From contig CAWEME010000028.1 in assembly GCA_963810055.1 (NCBI GenBank), positions 1 through 64,000 of the forward strand: a stretch of 64,000 bases of DNA. Reading direction: 5' to 3'. This document shows, one piece after another, positions 18,087 to 26,187 of the stretch. The notes under the pieces are model-generated. The model was given only the letters and a program-made list of their open reading frames with translations. It did no database searches and was not told the DNA's origin. The position numbers were made by a program, and so were the translations under genes. Each line of letters starts with the position of its first letter. The first letter of the stretch is position 1. Origin of the DNA: REEB95 sp963810055. GTDB taxonomy: Bacteria; Pseudomonadota; Alphaproteobacteria; ATCC43930; CGMCC-115725.

Positions 18087-18123
18087 TTTGCTTCGCAAGA
18101 CGGATGCCAAGTGAACCCTCTCT

Positions 18124-18206
18124 GTCATCGCGAGCCGCGAAGCGGTGAAGCGATCCAGAGCAAGGCTGGATTGCTTCGGCCGCGTGAGCGCGGCCTCGCA
18201 ATGACG
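18124..18206. repeat. REP-like element (tcatcgcgag...cgcaatgacg)
   Basis: A long imperfect inverted repeat beginning TCATCGCGAGCCGCGAAGCG and ending CCTCGCAATGACGG, with a GGCCGCG/CGCGGCC inner hairpin. This repeat type is widespread in proteobacterial intergenic DNA. One copy is in the window. Confidence 0.65.
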
Positions 18207-18225
18207 GCAAGGCTGTTTCTTTCCA

Positions 18226-18300
18226 GCTTCGCACGATGCAGTCGCCGCCACGACCGCCGTGCTACGGACTCTTCTTTGCTTCGCACGACAGGTGCTACGC
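18226..18300. repeat. GCTTCGCAC/GTGCTACGC palindromic repeats (two copies)
   Basis: A full copy with a CGGTCG-type core is followed by a short copy lacking most of the core. The second copy ends eight bases before the next gene's start codon, so it lies in that gene's translation initiation region. Confidence 0.8.
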
Positions 18301-18307
18301 TAGAGCC

Positions 18308-18934
18308 ATGAGACCGAAACCCCCGAATATGCCAACCTCCCTCAAGGCCAAGCTCGCGAAGTTGCGGCCGACGCAGATGACGCTGGGCTATGAAGAGGTG
18401 GCGAAGAAGCGCAAGGAATGGCGCAAGCGCGATCCCAAGGACGCCAAACGCTTTTTGCGCGATCACCGCTTCCCCGCCATCCGCGGCCCCAAGGGCCGGC
18501 TCTACATCACCGACCACCATCACCTCGGCCGCGCGTTGCAGGAGGAAAAAATCACGTCGGTGATGGTCGCGGTGCTGGCCGATCTGTCGTCGCTCGACCG
18601 CGACGAATTCTGGATTTTGATGGATTACCAGCAATGGGCGCATCCCTACGACGCCCAGGGCAGGCGCCGCGATTTCTCCGCCATCCCGAAAAGCCTGAAG
18701 CGCCTGCCCGACGATCCTTATCGCAGCCTGGCGGCGGAAGTGCGGCGGCAGGGCGACTATCCCAAGGACGCGACGCCCTTCGCCGAGTTCCTCTGGGCCG
18801 ATTTCTTCCGGCGGCGGATTGCGCTGGACCTGCTGAACCGGGAGCCCAAGAAGGCGTTCAAACGCGCCCAGCGCCTCGCGCGTTCGCTCGAAGCCGCGCA
18901 TTTACCCGGTTGGTCGGGAATTGGAAAAAGTTGA
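18308..18934 (+). CDS. ParB-like nuclease-family protein (ParBc_2 type)
   Basis: A 208-residue basic protein resembling the ParBc_2 family. It has LRPTQMTLGYEEVAKKRKEW near the N-terminus and the signature YITDHHHLGRAL near residue 75, followed by LDRDEFWILMDYQQW. These proteins are annotated as putative ParB-like nucleases, but the biochemical role is not established. The ATG at 18308 begins the conserved region. The upstream frame is repeat sequence. Confidence 0.75.
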   Translation: MRPKPPNMPTSLKAKLAKLRPTQMTLGYEEVAKKRKEWRKRDPKDAKRFLRDHRFPAIRGPKGRLYITDHHHLGRALQEEKITSVMVAVLADLSSLDRDEFWILMDYQQWAHPYDAQGRRRDFSAIPKSLKRLPDDPYRSLAAEVRRQGDYPKDATPFAEFLWADFFRRRIALDLLNREPKKAFKRAQRLARSLEAAHLPGWSGIGKS

Positions 18935-18944
18935 TCATTTATTA

Positions 18945-19109
18945 GCTTCGCACGACGCGGTCGCCGCTGCGACCGCTGTGCTACGCTGTTTGGCTTCGCA
19001 AGACGCTTCGGGCCTGAAGGCTCGGCCCGAGGCTGTGCTACGCATGGGAGATCGAGAAAAATTGATCGTTGATTAGCTTCGCACGACGCTATTGTTTTTT
19101 TTGCTACGC
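18945..19109. repeat. GCTTCGCAC/GTGCTACGC palindromic repeats (three copies)
   Basis: Three consecutive copies with different cores: one CGGTCGCCGCTGCGACCG hairpin, one CTTCGGGCC/GGCCCGAGG hairpin, and one whose core is a run of T. The swap of cores between constant ends is seen clearly here. Confidence 0.8.
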
Positions 19110-19141
19110 CGCGCAACCTCACTCGATATGGGAGGTGGACG

Positions 19142-19630
19142 ATGCGGAGGATTTTAATCGGCTTGGTTTTGGCGCTGGCGGCGGGGCTGCTCTCGTCCTG
19201 TTCCGGGACCGGGCCCTATCCCGATCTTCAGCCTTATGACGAGGTCGCGCCCAATCTTCCGCCGCCCGCGCCCGGAATGGCGCGGATCTATTTCTACCGC
19301 TTGCTGTCCTATTACGACATCCGCAGCGGCACCACCGCCTATCTCAACGGCCAGGCGGTGGGCTTTTCGCGCATCGGCACCGTGTTCTACCGCGACGTGA
19401 ATCCGGGCAGCTATTTCGTCAGCGTGGCGAGCCCGGGCGCCTTTCCCAACCAGTTCAAGACCGTCCAGGTCGCTTCCGGCCAGATCTGGTACGCGCACAT
19501 CGAATCGCTGCTGAGCTGGTCGGACGGTTCGGGGATAGGGTCGCACGGCGCCACCTTCACCGTCGTGCTCGAAGATCCGGCCTTGGCGATGGAGGAAATG
19601 CACGGCCTCTATTACATCCCGCCGAAGTGA
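19142..19630 (+). CDS. DUF2846-type lipoprotein
   Basis: A 162-residue lipoprotein with a signal peptide and lipobox LLSSC (Cys near residue 20). The body has ARIYFYRLLSYYDIRSG and PGSYFVSVASPG, the pattern of DUF2846 small beta-rich lipoproteins. It is exported and probably anchored to the inner or outer membrane. Function unknown. Confidence 0.75.
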   Translation: MRRILIGLVLALAAGLLSSCSGTGPYPDLQPYDEVAPNLPPPAPGMARIYFYRLLSYYDIRSGTTAYLNGQAVGFSRIGTVFYRDVNPGSYFVSVASPGAFPNQFKTVQVASGQIWYAHIESLLSWSDGSGIGSHGATFTVVLEDPALAMEEMHGLYYIPPK

Positions 19631-19718
19631 TTCTTCTTCGCTTCGCACGACGCCTCGGGCCTGAAGCTCCTTGACTAATCCGGATCAATCTGCTATAAAA
19701 CGTCATCATCGAAAGTCC

Positions 19719-19750
19719 GCCCGGCCTCCGTGCCGGGTTTTGCTTTTTTA
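19719..19750 (+). terminator. Probable intrinsic terminator
   Basis: A CCCGGC arm, a CTCCGT loop and a GCCGGG arm are followed by TTTTGCTTTTTT. It lies about 90 bases after the DUF2846 lipoprotein gene. Confidence 0.65.
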
Positions 19751-19756
19751 GGGTTA

Positions 19757-19834
19757 GCTTCGCACGACGCCAAGGGCCCCGCGTAGCACCTGACGTGCGA
19801 AGCCAAGGGAGATCGGCCCTCTTCTGTGCTACGC
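19757..19834. repeat. Nested GCTTCGCAC/GTGCTACGC repeat
   Basis: One copy is interrupted by another in inverted orientation (GCGTAGCACCTGACGTGCGAAGC), giving a nested arrangement that suggests insertion of one repeat into another. Confidence 0.7.
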
Positions 19835-19876
19835 TGGCGCCGGGTTTTTTTATTGAATGGGGGAGGGGGAATAATC

Positions 19877-20228
19877 ATGCGCGGTACCGTGGCGGCTGTT
19901 TGCTCGCTCTTGCTCCTCGCCGGCTGCGGCCTGTGGGATTCCGCGGGCGACACCGCCGGCAATACCATCTTCGGCGCCCAAATGGCCGCGGGGACGGCGA
20001 GCTACGTCGACCGCTGCATCGATTTCATGCGCGAAGTCCTATCCCGACGCCCGCTTCGAGATCACCGGCAAACGCCTCGGCATCGGCTCGAACGCGGCCC
20101 TGGTCGACGTCCAGGCCACGCGGAGCGACGTGCCCGCCGGCTGGAAAAAGCCGCGCGACGTGGCCGCCCAATGCCGGTTCGACCACGACGTCATCGTCGA
20201 TTTCCATTGGACCGCCAGCCCGCTGTAA
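19877..20228 (+). CDS. Small lipoprotein, frameshifted
   Basis: Starts MRGTVAAVCSLLLLAGCGL, a signal peptide with lipobox LLAGC. The frame is coherent to MREV near 20035. One base later, another frame continues with YPDARFEITGKRLGIG, a conserved-looking globular stretch ending DFHWTASPL at 20228. A single-base indel near 20037 therefore splits one gene of about 117 codons. Sequencing error is more likely than true loss. Confidence 0.6.
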
Positions 20229-20237
20229 CCTCTCTTT

Positions 20238-20341
20238 GCTTCGCACGACGCCTCGGGCCTTAAGGGCTTTCTTGGCTTCGCACGACGGCCGCGCCCCTGC
20301 GGGGCCTGTGCTACGCCTCCCGGCCCTCGGCCGTGCTACGC
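20238..20341. repeat. GCTTCGCAC/GTGCTACGC palindromic repeats (cluster)
   Basis: One partial copy, one full copy with a GGCCGCGCCCCTGCGGGGCC core, and an extra right arm. They separate the frameshifted lipoprotein and the pilin gene. Confidence 0.8.
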
Positions 20342-20354
20342 GGGCTCTTTATAT

Positions 20355-20525
20355 TTAAAGCAGGGTCGACACGGTATTGAACGTGTTGGACAGGCTGGTG
20401 CCGATCAGCGTGACGCCGGCGGCAATCACCACCGCGATGAGCGCGGCGATCAATCCGTATTCGATGGCGGTCGCTCCGCTGTCGTCGGCGGCGAAGCTGC
20501 GCGCATATCGGCCAAGACGGTGCAT
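20355..20525 (-). CDS. Flp/Fap-type pilin component
   Basis: A 56-residue type IVb pilin. A short basic leader (MHRLGRYARSF) precedes the conserved DDSGATAIEYGLIAALIAV core. The prepilin peptidase would cut before the GATAIEYG region, leaving the hydrophobic assembly helix. A GGGAGG lies seven bases before the ATG. No tad/cpa assembly genes are in the window, so this is an orphan pilin gene whose machinery must be elsewhere. Confidence 0.92.
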   Translation of the reverse strand: MHRLGRYARSFAADDSGATAIEYGLIAALIAVVIAAGVTLIGTSLSNTFNTVSTLL

Positions 20526-20637
20526 GAGAACCTCCCAATATCCGTTTTTGCAAATTAAGCCGCGGCCGATGCGCGGACAAGTTCTTACGTTCGGCATTTT
20601 CCCCAATTTGTATCGACCGGCGTTTTGATTCCTCTTG

Positions 20638-20679
20638 GCTTCGCAAGACGGCCGCGCCGCTGCGCGGCCTTTGCTACGC
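20638..20679. repeat. GCTTCGCAA/TTGCTACGC palindromic repeat
   Basis: One copy whose outer arms carry compensating changes: CAA on the left and TTG on the right replace CAC and GTG. This covariation supports selection for the stem. Confidence 0.8.
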
Positions 20680-20708
20680 GTGTTTCCCTCTAACAACGAG
20701 CTTTTGCC

Positions 20709-21275
20709 ATGATTCCGAAACATCAAGTCTTCGTCGACGAATACCTGGTCGCGCTCAACGCCACCGAGGCGGCGCTGCGCGCGGGATATTCCCGCAACTC
20801 CGCCCATGTCATGGGCTGCCAGCTGATGAAGCAGCCGCATATCGCCCGGGCCATCCGCGAGGCCATGGAGGCACGATCCCAACGCACCCGCATCGACGCC
20901 GACCGCATCGTGCTCGAGCTGGCGCGGGTGGCGTTTTCCGATCTGGGCCACATCGCCGATTGGGGGCCGGACGGCGTCACGCTCAAGCCCAGCAACGCGA
21001 TCGCCGAAGCCGACCGCGCCGCCATCGCCGAGGTTTCGGCGCGCACCGGCAAGGAGGGAGCGGGACGTGTCCATATCCGCCTCCAGAACAAGCAGCGCGC
21101 GCTCGACAGCCTGGCGCGCCATTTCGCGCTTTACGGCCGCAACGCCGGGCTGGTGGCCGAGGCCGGGGATCGGGCGGATCTGGCCGGCAGCGCCCGCGCC
21201 AAGCTGCGCGCGCAGATCGAGGCCTATGCCCAAGAGATTGAGCGCGAACGGGAAGGGGCGGGAAAAAAGGATTAA
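20709..21275 (+). CDS. Phage terminase small subunit-like protein
   Basis: A 188-residue protein with the N-terminal terminase small-subunit pattern: FVDEYLVALNATEAALRAGY then SAHVMGCQLMKQPHI. The middle and end contain a helical region (RVHIRLQNKQRALDSLARHF) typical of the family's oligomerisation part. In phages it recognises packaging sites. Here no large terminase, portal or capsid gene is nearby, so it is an orphan. It may be a prophage remnant or a domesticated DNA-binding protein. Confidence 0.8.
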   Translation: MIPKHQVFVDEYLVALNATEAALRAGYSRNSAHVMGCQLMKQPHIARAIREAMEARSQRTRIDADRIVLELARVAFSDLGHIADWGPDGVTLKPSNAIAEADRAAIAEVSARTGKEGAGRVHIRLQNKQRALDSLARHFALYGRNAGLVAEAGDRADLAGSARAKLRAQIEAYAQEIEREREGAGKKD

Positions 21276-21314
21276 AGAACCTTCCACCTGGATCGATACC
21301 ATGCGTGCTTCATG

Positions 21315-21389
21315 CTTCGACTACGCTCAGCATGAGGCTTTTTTCTTTATGCCATCCTCTGCATTTCCTCACCCTGAGCGTAGTCGAAG
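21315..21389. repeat. Inverted repeat CTTCGACTACGCTCAG type
   Basis: A 23-base arm starting CTTCGACTACGCTCAGCATG and its near reverse complement flank a T-rich spacer. The same arms occur at 25189-25284. The motif is a well-known repeat of alphaproteobacterial intergenic DNA. Confidence 0.8.
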
Positions 21390-21485
21390 GGCGCAGGGCA
21401 GCCTTGCCACCTGGTAATTTTGTGTGGGTTCCCAAAACCCGCGATAAAGTCTATCTAATATCAAAACCCCGGGAAGGCCCTGCCC

Positions 21486-22670
21486 ATGAGCAACCAAACC
21501 GACATCGTCATCGCTTCGGCCGCGCGCACCGCCATCGGCGCCTTCAACGGCGCCTTGAGCTCGGTTCCCGCCCATTACCTCGGCCAGGTGGCCATCATCG
21601 AGGCGCTGAAACGCGCCAAGCTCGCCCCGGCCGACGTGTCCGAGGTGGTGATGGGCCAGGTGCTGCCGGCGGGCGAGGGCATGAACCCGGCCCGCCAGGC
21701 GGCGATGGGCGCGGGCATCCCCAAGGAAATCACCGCCTACGGCATCAACCAGGTTTGCGGCTCGGGGCTGCGCGCCGTCGCCATGGGCTATCAGGCGATC
21801 CGCGCCGGCAATTCATCCATCGTCGTCGCCGGCGGCCAGGAAAGCATGAGCCAGTCGCCCCACGCCGCGCATCTCAGGAACGGCGTGCGCATGGGCAACG
21901 CCGAGTTGGTCGATCTCATGATCAAGGACGGGTTGTGGGACATCTTCAACGGCTATCACATGGGCGTCACCGCCGAGAACGTGGCGCGGCAATGGCAGAT
22001 CACCCGCGGCCAGCAGGACAATCTCGCGGCGACCTCGCAACAGCGCGCCGAGGCCGCGCAGAAGGCGGGCAAGTTCAAGGACGAGATCGTCGCGGTGAAG
22101 ATTTCCACCCGCAAGGGCGACGTGCTGGTGGACGCGGACGAGTATCCGCGCGCCGGCACCACCGCCGAAACCCTGTCCAAGCTGAAACCGGCCTTCGCCA
22201 AGGACGGCACCGTGACCGCGGGCAACGCCTCGGGCATCAATGACGGCGCCGCCGCGGTGGTGGTGATGGGCGCCGCCGAAGCGGCAAAGCGCGGCATCAA
22301 GCCGCTCGCGCGCATCGTCTCCTGGGCCACGGCCGGCGTCGATCCGGCGGTGATGGGCTCCGGGCCGATCCCGGCGACCAAGCTCGCCCTCGCCCGCGCG
22401 GGCTGGAAGGTCGGCGATCTCGACCTGATCGAGGCCAACGAGGCCTTCGCCGCCCAGGCCTGCGCCGTCATCAAGGAACTGGGCTTCGATCCCGCCAAGG
22501 TCAACGTCAACGGGGGCGCGATCGCGCTTGGCCATCCGATCGGCGCCTCGGGCACGCGGATTCTGGTCACGCTGCTCTTCGAGATGGACAAGCGCAACGC
22601 CAAGAAGGGCCTGGCCACCTTGTGCATCGGCGGCGGCATGGGAATTGCGATGTGCGTGGAGCGGGCGTAG
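21486..22670 (+). CDS. phaA: Acetyl-CoA C-acetyltransferase (beta-ketothiolase)
   Basis: A 394-residue thiolase condensing two acetyl-CoA into acetoacetyl-CoA, the first step of PHB synthesis. The nucleophilic Cys lies in NQVCGSGLRAV (near residue 88), the His in GGAIALGHPIG and the second Cys in CIGGGMG near the C-terminus. The length is typical. The acetoacetyl-CoA reductase gene follows, separated only by repeat sequence. The stop codon TAG abuts an inverted copy of the repeat. Confidence 0.95.
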   Translation: MSNQTDIVIASAARTAIGAFNGALSSVPAHYLGQVAIIEALKRAKLAPADVSEVVMGQVLPAGEGMNPARQAAMGAGIPKEITAYGINQVCGSGLRAVAMGYQAIRAGNSSIVVAGGQESMSQSPHAAHLRNGVRMGNAELVDLMIKDGLWDIFNGYHMGVTAENVARQWQITRGQQDNLAATSQQRAEAAQKAGKFKDEIVAVKISTRKGDVLVDADEYPRAGTTAETLSKLKPAFAKDGTVTAGNASGINDGAAAVVVMGAAEAAKRGIKPLARIVSWATAGVDPAVMGSGPIPATKLALARAGWKVGDLDLIEANEAFAAQACAVIKELGFDPAKVNVNGGAIALGHPIGASGTRILVTLLFEMDKRNAKKGLATLCIGGGMGIAMCVERA

Positions 22671-22672
22671 CA

Positions 22673-22770
22673 GCGTAGCAAAGCCGAGGGCCGAATCTTC
22701 TTAAGGCCCGAGGCGTCTTGCGAAGAGAAGAACGTGCGAAGCAAAAAGAATACGGGCCGTCTTGCGAAGC
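22673..22770. repeat. Inverted GCTTCGCAC/GTGCTACGC repeats between phaA and phaB
   Basis: Reverse-oriented copies (GCGTAGCA...TTGCGAAG) fill the phaA-phaB gap. In a co-transcribed pair, a stable stem here could protect or separate the two messages. Confidence 0.75.
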
Positions 22771-22798
22771 GAAGAAGAAAAAAAGGGAGGGTAGAGTC

Positions 22799-23524
22799 AT
22801 GGCACGCATCGCCATCGTAACCGGAGGCACGCGCGGCATCGGCCGGGCGATCGCGGTGGCGCTCCACCAGGCGGGCCACAAGGTGGCGGCGACTTACGCC
22901 AGTGACGCGAATGCCGCCGCGAAATTCACCACTGAGACCGGCATCGCGTCCTTCCGCTTCAACGTCGCTGATTTCAAATCCTGCGAGGCGGGGGTGAAGC
23001 AGATTGAAGCCAAGCTCGGCGGCCCGGCTGAGATCCTGGTCAACAACGCCGGCATCACCCGCGACGCGGTGCTGCATCGCATGACGCCCGAGCAATGGAG
23101 CGAGGTCATCGCCACCAACCTGACCTCGTGCTTCAACATGTGCCGGCTCGTCATCGACGGCATGCGCAACCGGGGTTTCGGGCGCATCGTGAACATCGGC
23201 TCGATCAACGGCCAGGCCGGGCAATACGGCCAGGTCAACTACGCCGCCGCCAAATCGGGCATCCACGGCTTCACCAAGGCGCTGGCGCAGGAAGGCGCGG
23301 GCAAGGGCGTGACCGTCAACGCCATCGCGCCCGGCTACATCGACACCGACATGGTGCGCGCCGTGCCCGAGGACGTGCTGAAGAAGATCGTGGCGCGGAT
23401 TCCGGTCGGCCGGCTCGGCCACGCCGAGGAGATCGCGCGCGGCGTGCTGTTCCTGGTCGCCGACGAGGCCGGCTTCATCACCGGCTCGACGCTGTCCATA
23501 AATGGTGGACAGCACATGTACTAA
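22799..23524 (+). CDS. phaB: Acetoacetyl-CoA reductase
   Basis: A 241-residue SDR reducing acetoacetyl-CoA to (R)-3-hydroxybutyryl-CoA with NADPH, the second step of PHB synthesis. The cofactor motif is GGTRGIG, followed by NNAGITRD, the catalytic Ser in NIGSINGQ and YAAAKSG with catalytic Tyr and Lys. The C-terminal GGQHMY is typical of PhaB. The ATG at 22799 follows GGGAGGG, whereas the upstream open frame is repeat DNA. Confidence 0.95.
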   Translation: MARIAIVTGGTRGIGRAIAVALHQAGHKVAATYASDANAAAKFTTETGIASFRFNVADFKSCEAGVKQIEAKLGGPAEILVNNAGITRDAVLHRMTPEQWSEVIATNLTSCFNMCRLVIDGMRNRGFGRIVNIGSINGQAGQYGQVNYAAAKSGIHGFTKALAQEGAGKGVTVNAIAPGYIDTDMVRAVPEDVLKKIVARIPVGRLGHAEEIARGVLFLVADEAGFITGSTLSINGGQHMY

Positions 23525-23575
23525 GCTTCGCACGACGCCGATGCGGCTCGGGTTCGCGCATCGGCTGTGCTACGC
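23525..23575. repeat. GCTTCGCAC/GTGCTACGC palindromic repeat
   Basis: One full copy with a CCGATGCG/CGCATCGG core hairpin, starting immediately after the phaB stop codon and ending just before the convergent GST gene. Its position suits a shared 3' end structure. Confidence 0.8.
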
Positions 23576-23583
23576 GGGGCCAC

Positions 23584-24204
23584 TTACCCTGGAGGCGGCA
23601 CCGTGGCGACCATCGACGGGCGCTTGGCGAAGTCGGCGTACCATTTCGCCAGGCCGGAATGGCGGTCGCGCCAGCCCTCGGTGGGGTAGCGGAAATCGAG
23701 ATAGCCCAGCGCGCAGCCGACGGTGATCTGGCCGATGGTGAGCGGGCCCGAAAGCGCGCCTTCCTTGACCTTGCCGTCGAGCGCGGCGAGGCCGCCGCGC
23801 ACCCGGCGCATCTGCGACTCGACCCAGTCGTTCCACAGGAACTGCTTGGGCCGCAGGAAGGTCTCGTAGCGGGTGAGGATCGCCGCGTCCAAAATGCCGT
23901 CGCCCAGCGCCTGCTGGCGCAGCGCCACCCAGCGCGCCTTGCCCGCGGGCGGGAAAATCTTCGGGCACTGGTGCAGCGTGTCGAGGTATTCGCAGATCAC
24001 GCGCGAATCGAACAGCACCTCGCCCTCGTCGGTGACCAGCGTCGGCACCTTGATCAGCGGGTTCTCGCGCTGCACCTCGAGATTGGGCTTGTCGGGCACG
24101 ACCGTGGTGGGCAGGCGCTCGATCCTGGGTTCGAGCCCGGTCTCGTAGGCGAGCACCATCACTTTCCGCACATAGGGCGAGGTCGGCGAATAACGAAGTT
24201 TCAT
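23584..24204 (-). CDS. Glutathione S-transferase family protein
   Basis: A 206-residue GST. The thioredoxin-like N-terminal domain starts MKLRYSPTSPYVRKVMV, with the active-site Ser/Thr region near residue 8, and includes IKVPTLVTDEGEVLFDS and ICEYLD for glutathione binding. The C-terminal half is helical. It lies upstream of gloB on the same strand side, separated by repeats. Glutathione conjugation or a related detoxifying role is inferred from the fold. Confidence 0.88.
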   Translation of the reverse strand: MKLRYSPTSPYVRKVMVLAYETGLEPRIERLPTTVVPDKPNLEVQRENPLIKVPTLVTDEGEVLFDSRVICEYLDTLHQCPKIFPPAGKARWVALRQQALGDGILDAAILTRYETFLRPKQFLWNDWVESQMRRVRGGLAALDGKVKEGALSGPLTIGQITVGCALGYLDFRYPTEGWRDRHSGLAKWYADFAKRPSMVATVPPPG

Positions 24205-24219
24205 GTTGGTCTCCTCTTG

Positions 24220-24325
24220 GCTTCGCAAGACGGCCTCGCGCTTGATTCGCGCTCGGCCTTTGCTACGCGGTGGTCTCCTCTTGGCTTCGCACGACGGCCT
24301 CGCCTCTGCGCGGCCTGTGCTACGC
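24220..24325. repeat. GCTTCGCAC/GTGCTACGC palindromic repeats (two copies)
   Basis: Two tandem copies lie between the gst and gloB genes. One has CAA/TTG arms and the other CAC/GTG arms, again showing covariation in the outer stem. Confidence 0.8.
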
Positions 24326-24332
24326 GGTTCCC

Positions 24333-25100
24333 CTAGAAGTTATCCTTGGCATGACGTATCGCGGCAAAGGTAGCCACATCGTCGCCCGGCGCGTTCTGCG
24401 ATTTCTGCAAGGCCGGGTTGCCGGCGCGCAGGAACGGGTTGGTGGCCAGCTCCTCCGCCATGGTGCCGGGCACGGTGGATTTGCCTTGGGCGCGCAGCTC
24501 GTCGACGCGCTTGGCGCGGGCGATGAGATCCCTGTTGCCCGGCTCGACGGTCAGCGCGAAACGCGCATTGGCCTGGGTGTATTCGTGGCCGCAATAGATG
24601 CGCGTGTCGCCCGGGAGCTTCTTGAGCTTCGACAGCGAGTTCCACATCTGCGCGGGCGTGCCTTCGAACAGCCTGCCGCAGCCCATCAGGAACAGCGTGT
24701 CGCCGCAGAAAAGCGCGCGCGATTTGGGAAACCAAAAGGCGCAATGGCCGCGCGTGTGGCCCGGCACGTCGAAGACCTGGGCTTCTTCCTTGCCGAATTT
24801 GAATTTGTCGCCTTCGGCCAGGGCCACGTCGATGCCGGGAATGCGGGCGCGGTCGGCCAAGGGCCCAACGATGATGGCGCCGTAACGCGCCTTCAATTCC
24901 AGATTGCCGCCGGTGTGGTCGTGGTGGTGATGGGTATTGAGGATGTGGGAAAGCTTCCAGCCGAGCTTGTCGAGCGCTTCCGCCACCGGCCCCGCCACCG
25001 AGGGATCGACCGCCGCCACCGCCCCGCTTTCGGGCTCGCGCAGCAGATAGACGTAATTGTCCCGCAGCACCGGGACTTGACGGATTTCCAGCTCGGTCAT
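24333..25100 (-). CDS. gloB: Hydroxyacylglutathione hydrolase (glyoxalase II)
   Basis: A 255-residue metallo-beta-lactamase-fold enzyme that hydrolyses S-lactoylglutathione to lactate and glutathione in methylglyoxal detoxification. The binuclear metal motif THHHHDHTGG lies near residue 55. GHTRGHCAFWF, GDTLFLMGCGRLFEG and CGHEYTQANARFA are all present, and the length is typical. I use the ATG at 25100, although a TTG three codons earlier is possible. It is divergent from a methyltransferase gene, a common alphaproteobacterial arrangement. Confidence 0.94.
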   Translation of the reverse strand: MTELEIRQVPVLRDNYVYLLREPESGAVAAVDPSVAGPVAEALDKLGWKLSHILNTHHHHDHTGGNLELKARYGAIIVGPLADRARIPGIDVALAEGDKFKFGKEEAQVFDVPGHTRGHCAFWFPKSRALFCGDTLFLMGCGRLFEGTPAQMWNSLSKLKKLPGDTRIYCGHEYTQANARFALTVEPGNRDLIARAKRVDELRAQGKSTVPGTMAEELATNPFLRAGNPALQKSQNAPGDDVATFAAIRHAKDNF

Positions 25101-25188
25101 GGCGGCCAAAGACTAACCCGAATCTTGGACGCTTTAATAGTGGCAGCGTTTCATTATGACGCTGCATAAGCACCCTGCGCCTTACATC

Positions 25189-25284
25189 CTTCGACTACGC
25201 TCAGGATGAGGAAAAGTTGATGATGGCATCAAGAAAACCGCCTCACCCTGAGCGTAGTCGTCCCTCGACAAGCTCGGGATGAGG
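25189..25284. repeat. CTTCGACTACGCTCAG-type repeats
   Basis: A CTTCGACTACGCTCAGGATG arm, an inverted CCTCACCCTGAGCGTAGTCG arm and a degenerate third arm (CCTCGACAAGCTCGGGATG) lie in the gloB-methyltransferase intergenic region. This explains most of the 259-base gap at 25101-25359. Confidence 0.8.
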
Positions 25285-25359
25285 GGGCGCACAGCGCTTA
25301 TCCAGTGCTCATTCGGCGCTTGTGGCCTGCGCGCAAGTACCTTGTGCTAAACTCCCGGG

Positions 25360-26097
25360 ATGTCCATCGACGTGGTCGATTTGCGCGATTTCTATCACGG
25401 CCGCCTGGGCCAGGTGGCGCGGCACATGATCGCCCGGCGCGTGCGCGCGCTGTGGCCGGATTTGCGCGCCATGCGGCTGTTGGGCCTGGGCTATGCCACG
25501 CCCTACCTGCGCCCCTATCTGTCCGAGGCCGAGCGGGTGGCGGCGGTGATGCCGGCGCAGCAGGGCGTGCTGCCCTGGCCGGCCGAAGGCCCCAACCGCG
25601 CGGCGCTGGCCGAGGAGAGCGAGCTGCCGCTGCCCGATTTCTCGATCGACCGCGTGCTGCTGGTCCACGGCCTCGAATTCAGCGAGCAGGTGCGGCCCTT
25701 GCTCAAGGAGATCTGGCGGGTGCTGGCGGGGGGCGGGCGGCTGATCGTGGCCGTGCCCAACCGGCGCGGCATCTGGACGCGTTTCGACAACACGCCCTTC
25801 GGCCAGGGCTCGCCCTACACCACCGGCCAGTTGTCGCACCTGTTGCGCGAGGAAGGCTTCACGCCCGAGCGCAACGCCGCGGCGCTGTTCGTGCCGCCCA
25901 CGAATTCGCGCTTCATCCTGCGTTTGGCGGCGCTGCTGGAAAGCCTCGGCACGCGCTGGTTCGGCGCCTTCGGCGGCGTGGTGATGGTCGAGGCGACCAA
26001 GCAGATCTACGCCAAGCCCCAGGCCGAGCGCGCCAAGAAAAAGCGCCGCGCCGTGCTGCTGCCGATGCCGGGCACGCCCAGCCCCGCGGGGCCGTAA
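25360..26097 (+). CDS. SAM-dependent methyltransferase (type 11-like)
   Basis: A 245-residue class I methyltransferase. The glycine-rich motif is degenerate (MRLLGLGYATPYL). A later LLVHGLEFSEQV and LKEIWRVLAGGGRLIVAVPNRRG follow the usual order of post-motif strands. Such proteins lie divergent from gloB in many alphaproteobacteria, but their substrate is unknown. The C-terminus is basic and proline-rich. Confidence 0.75.
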   Translation: MSIDVVDLRDFYHGRLGQVARHMIARRVRALWPDLRAMRLLGLGYATPYLRPYLSEAERVAAVMPAQQGVLPWPAEGPNRAALAEESELPLPDFSIDRVLLVHGLEFSEQVRPLLKEIWRVLAGGGRLIVAVPNRRGIWTRFDNTPFGQGSPYTTGQLSHLLREEGFTPERNAAALFVPPTNSRFILRLAALLESLGTRWFGAFGGVVMVEATKQIYAKPQAERAKKKRRAVLLPMPGTPSPAGP

Positions 26098-26187
26098 GGG
26101 GCGCCTACCCCCCAGCCGGGGCACGACTTCAACCCTCTCTACTGACGACCGCGGGTCCGTTAGGGCTCAGACCACGCGGCACCGATC

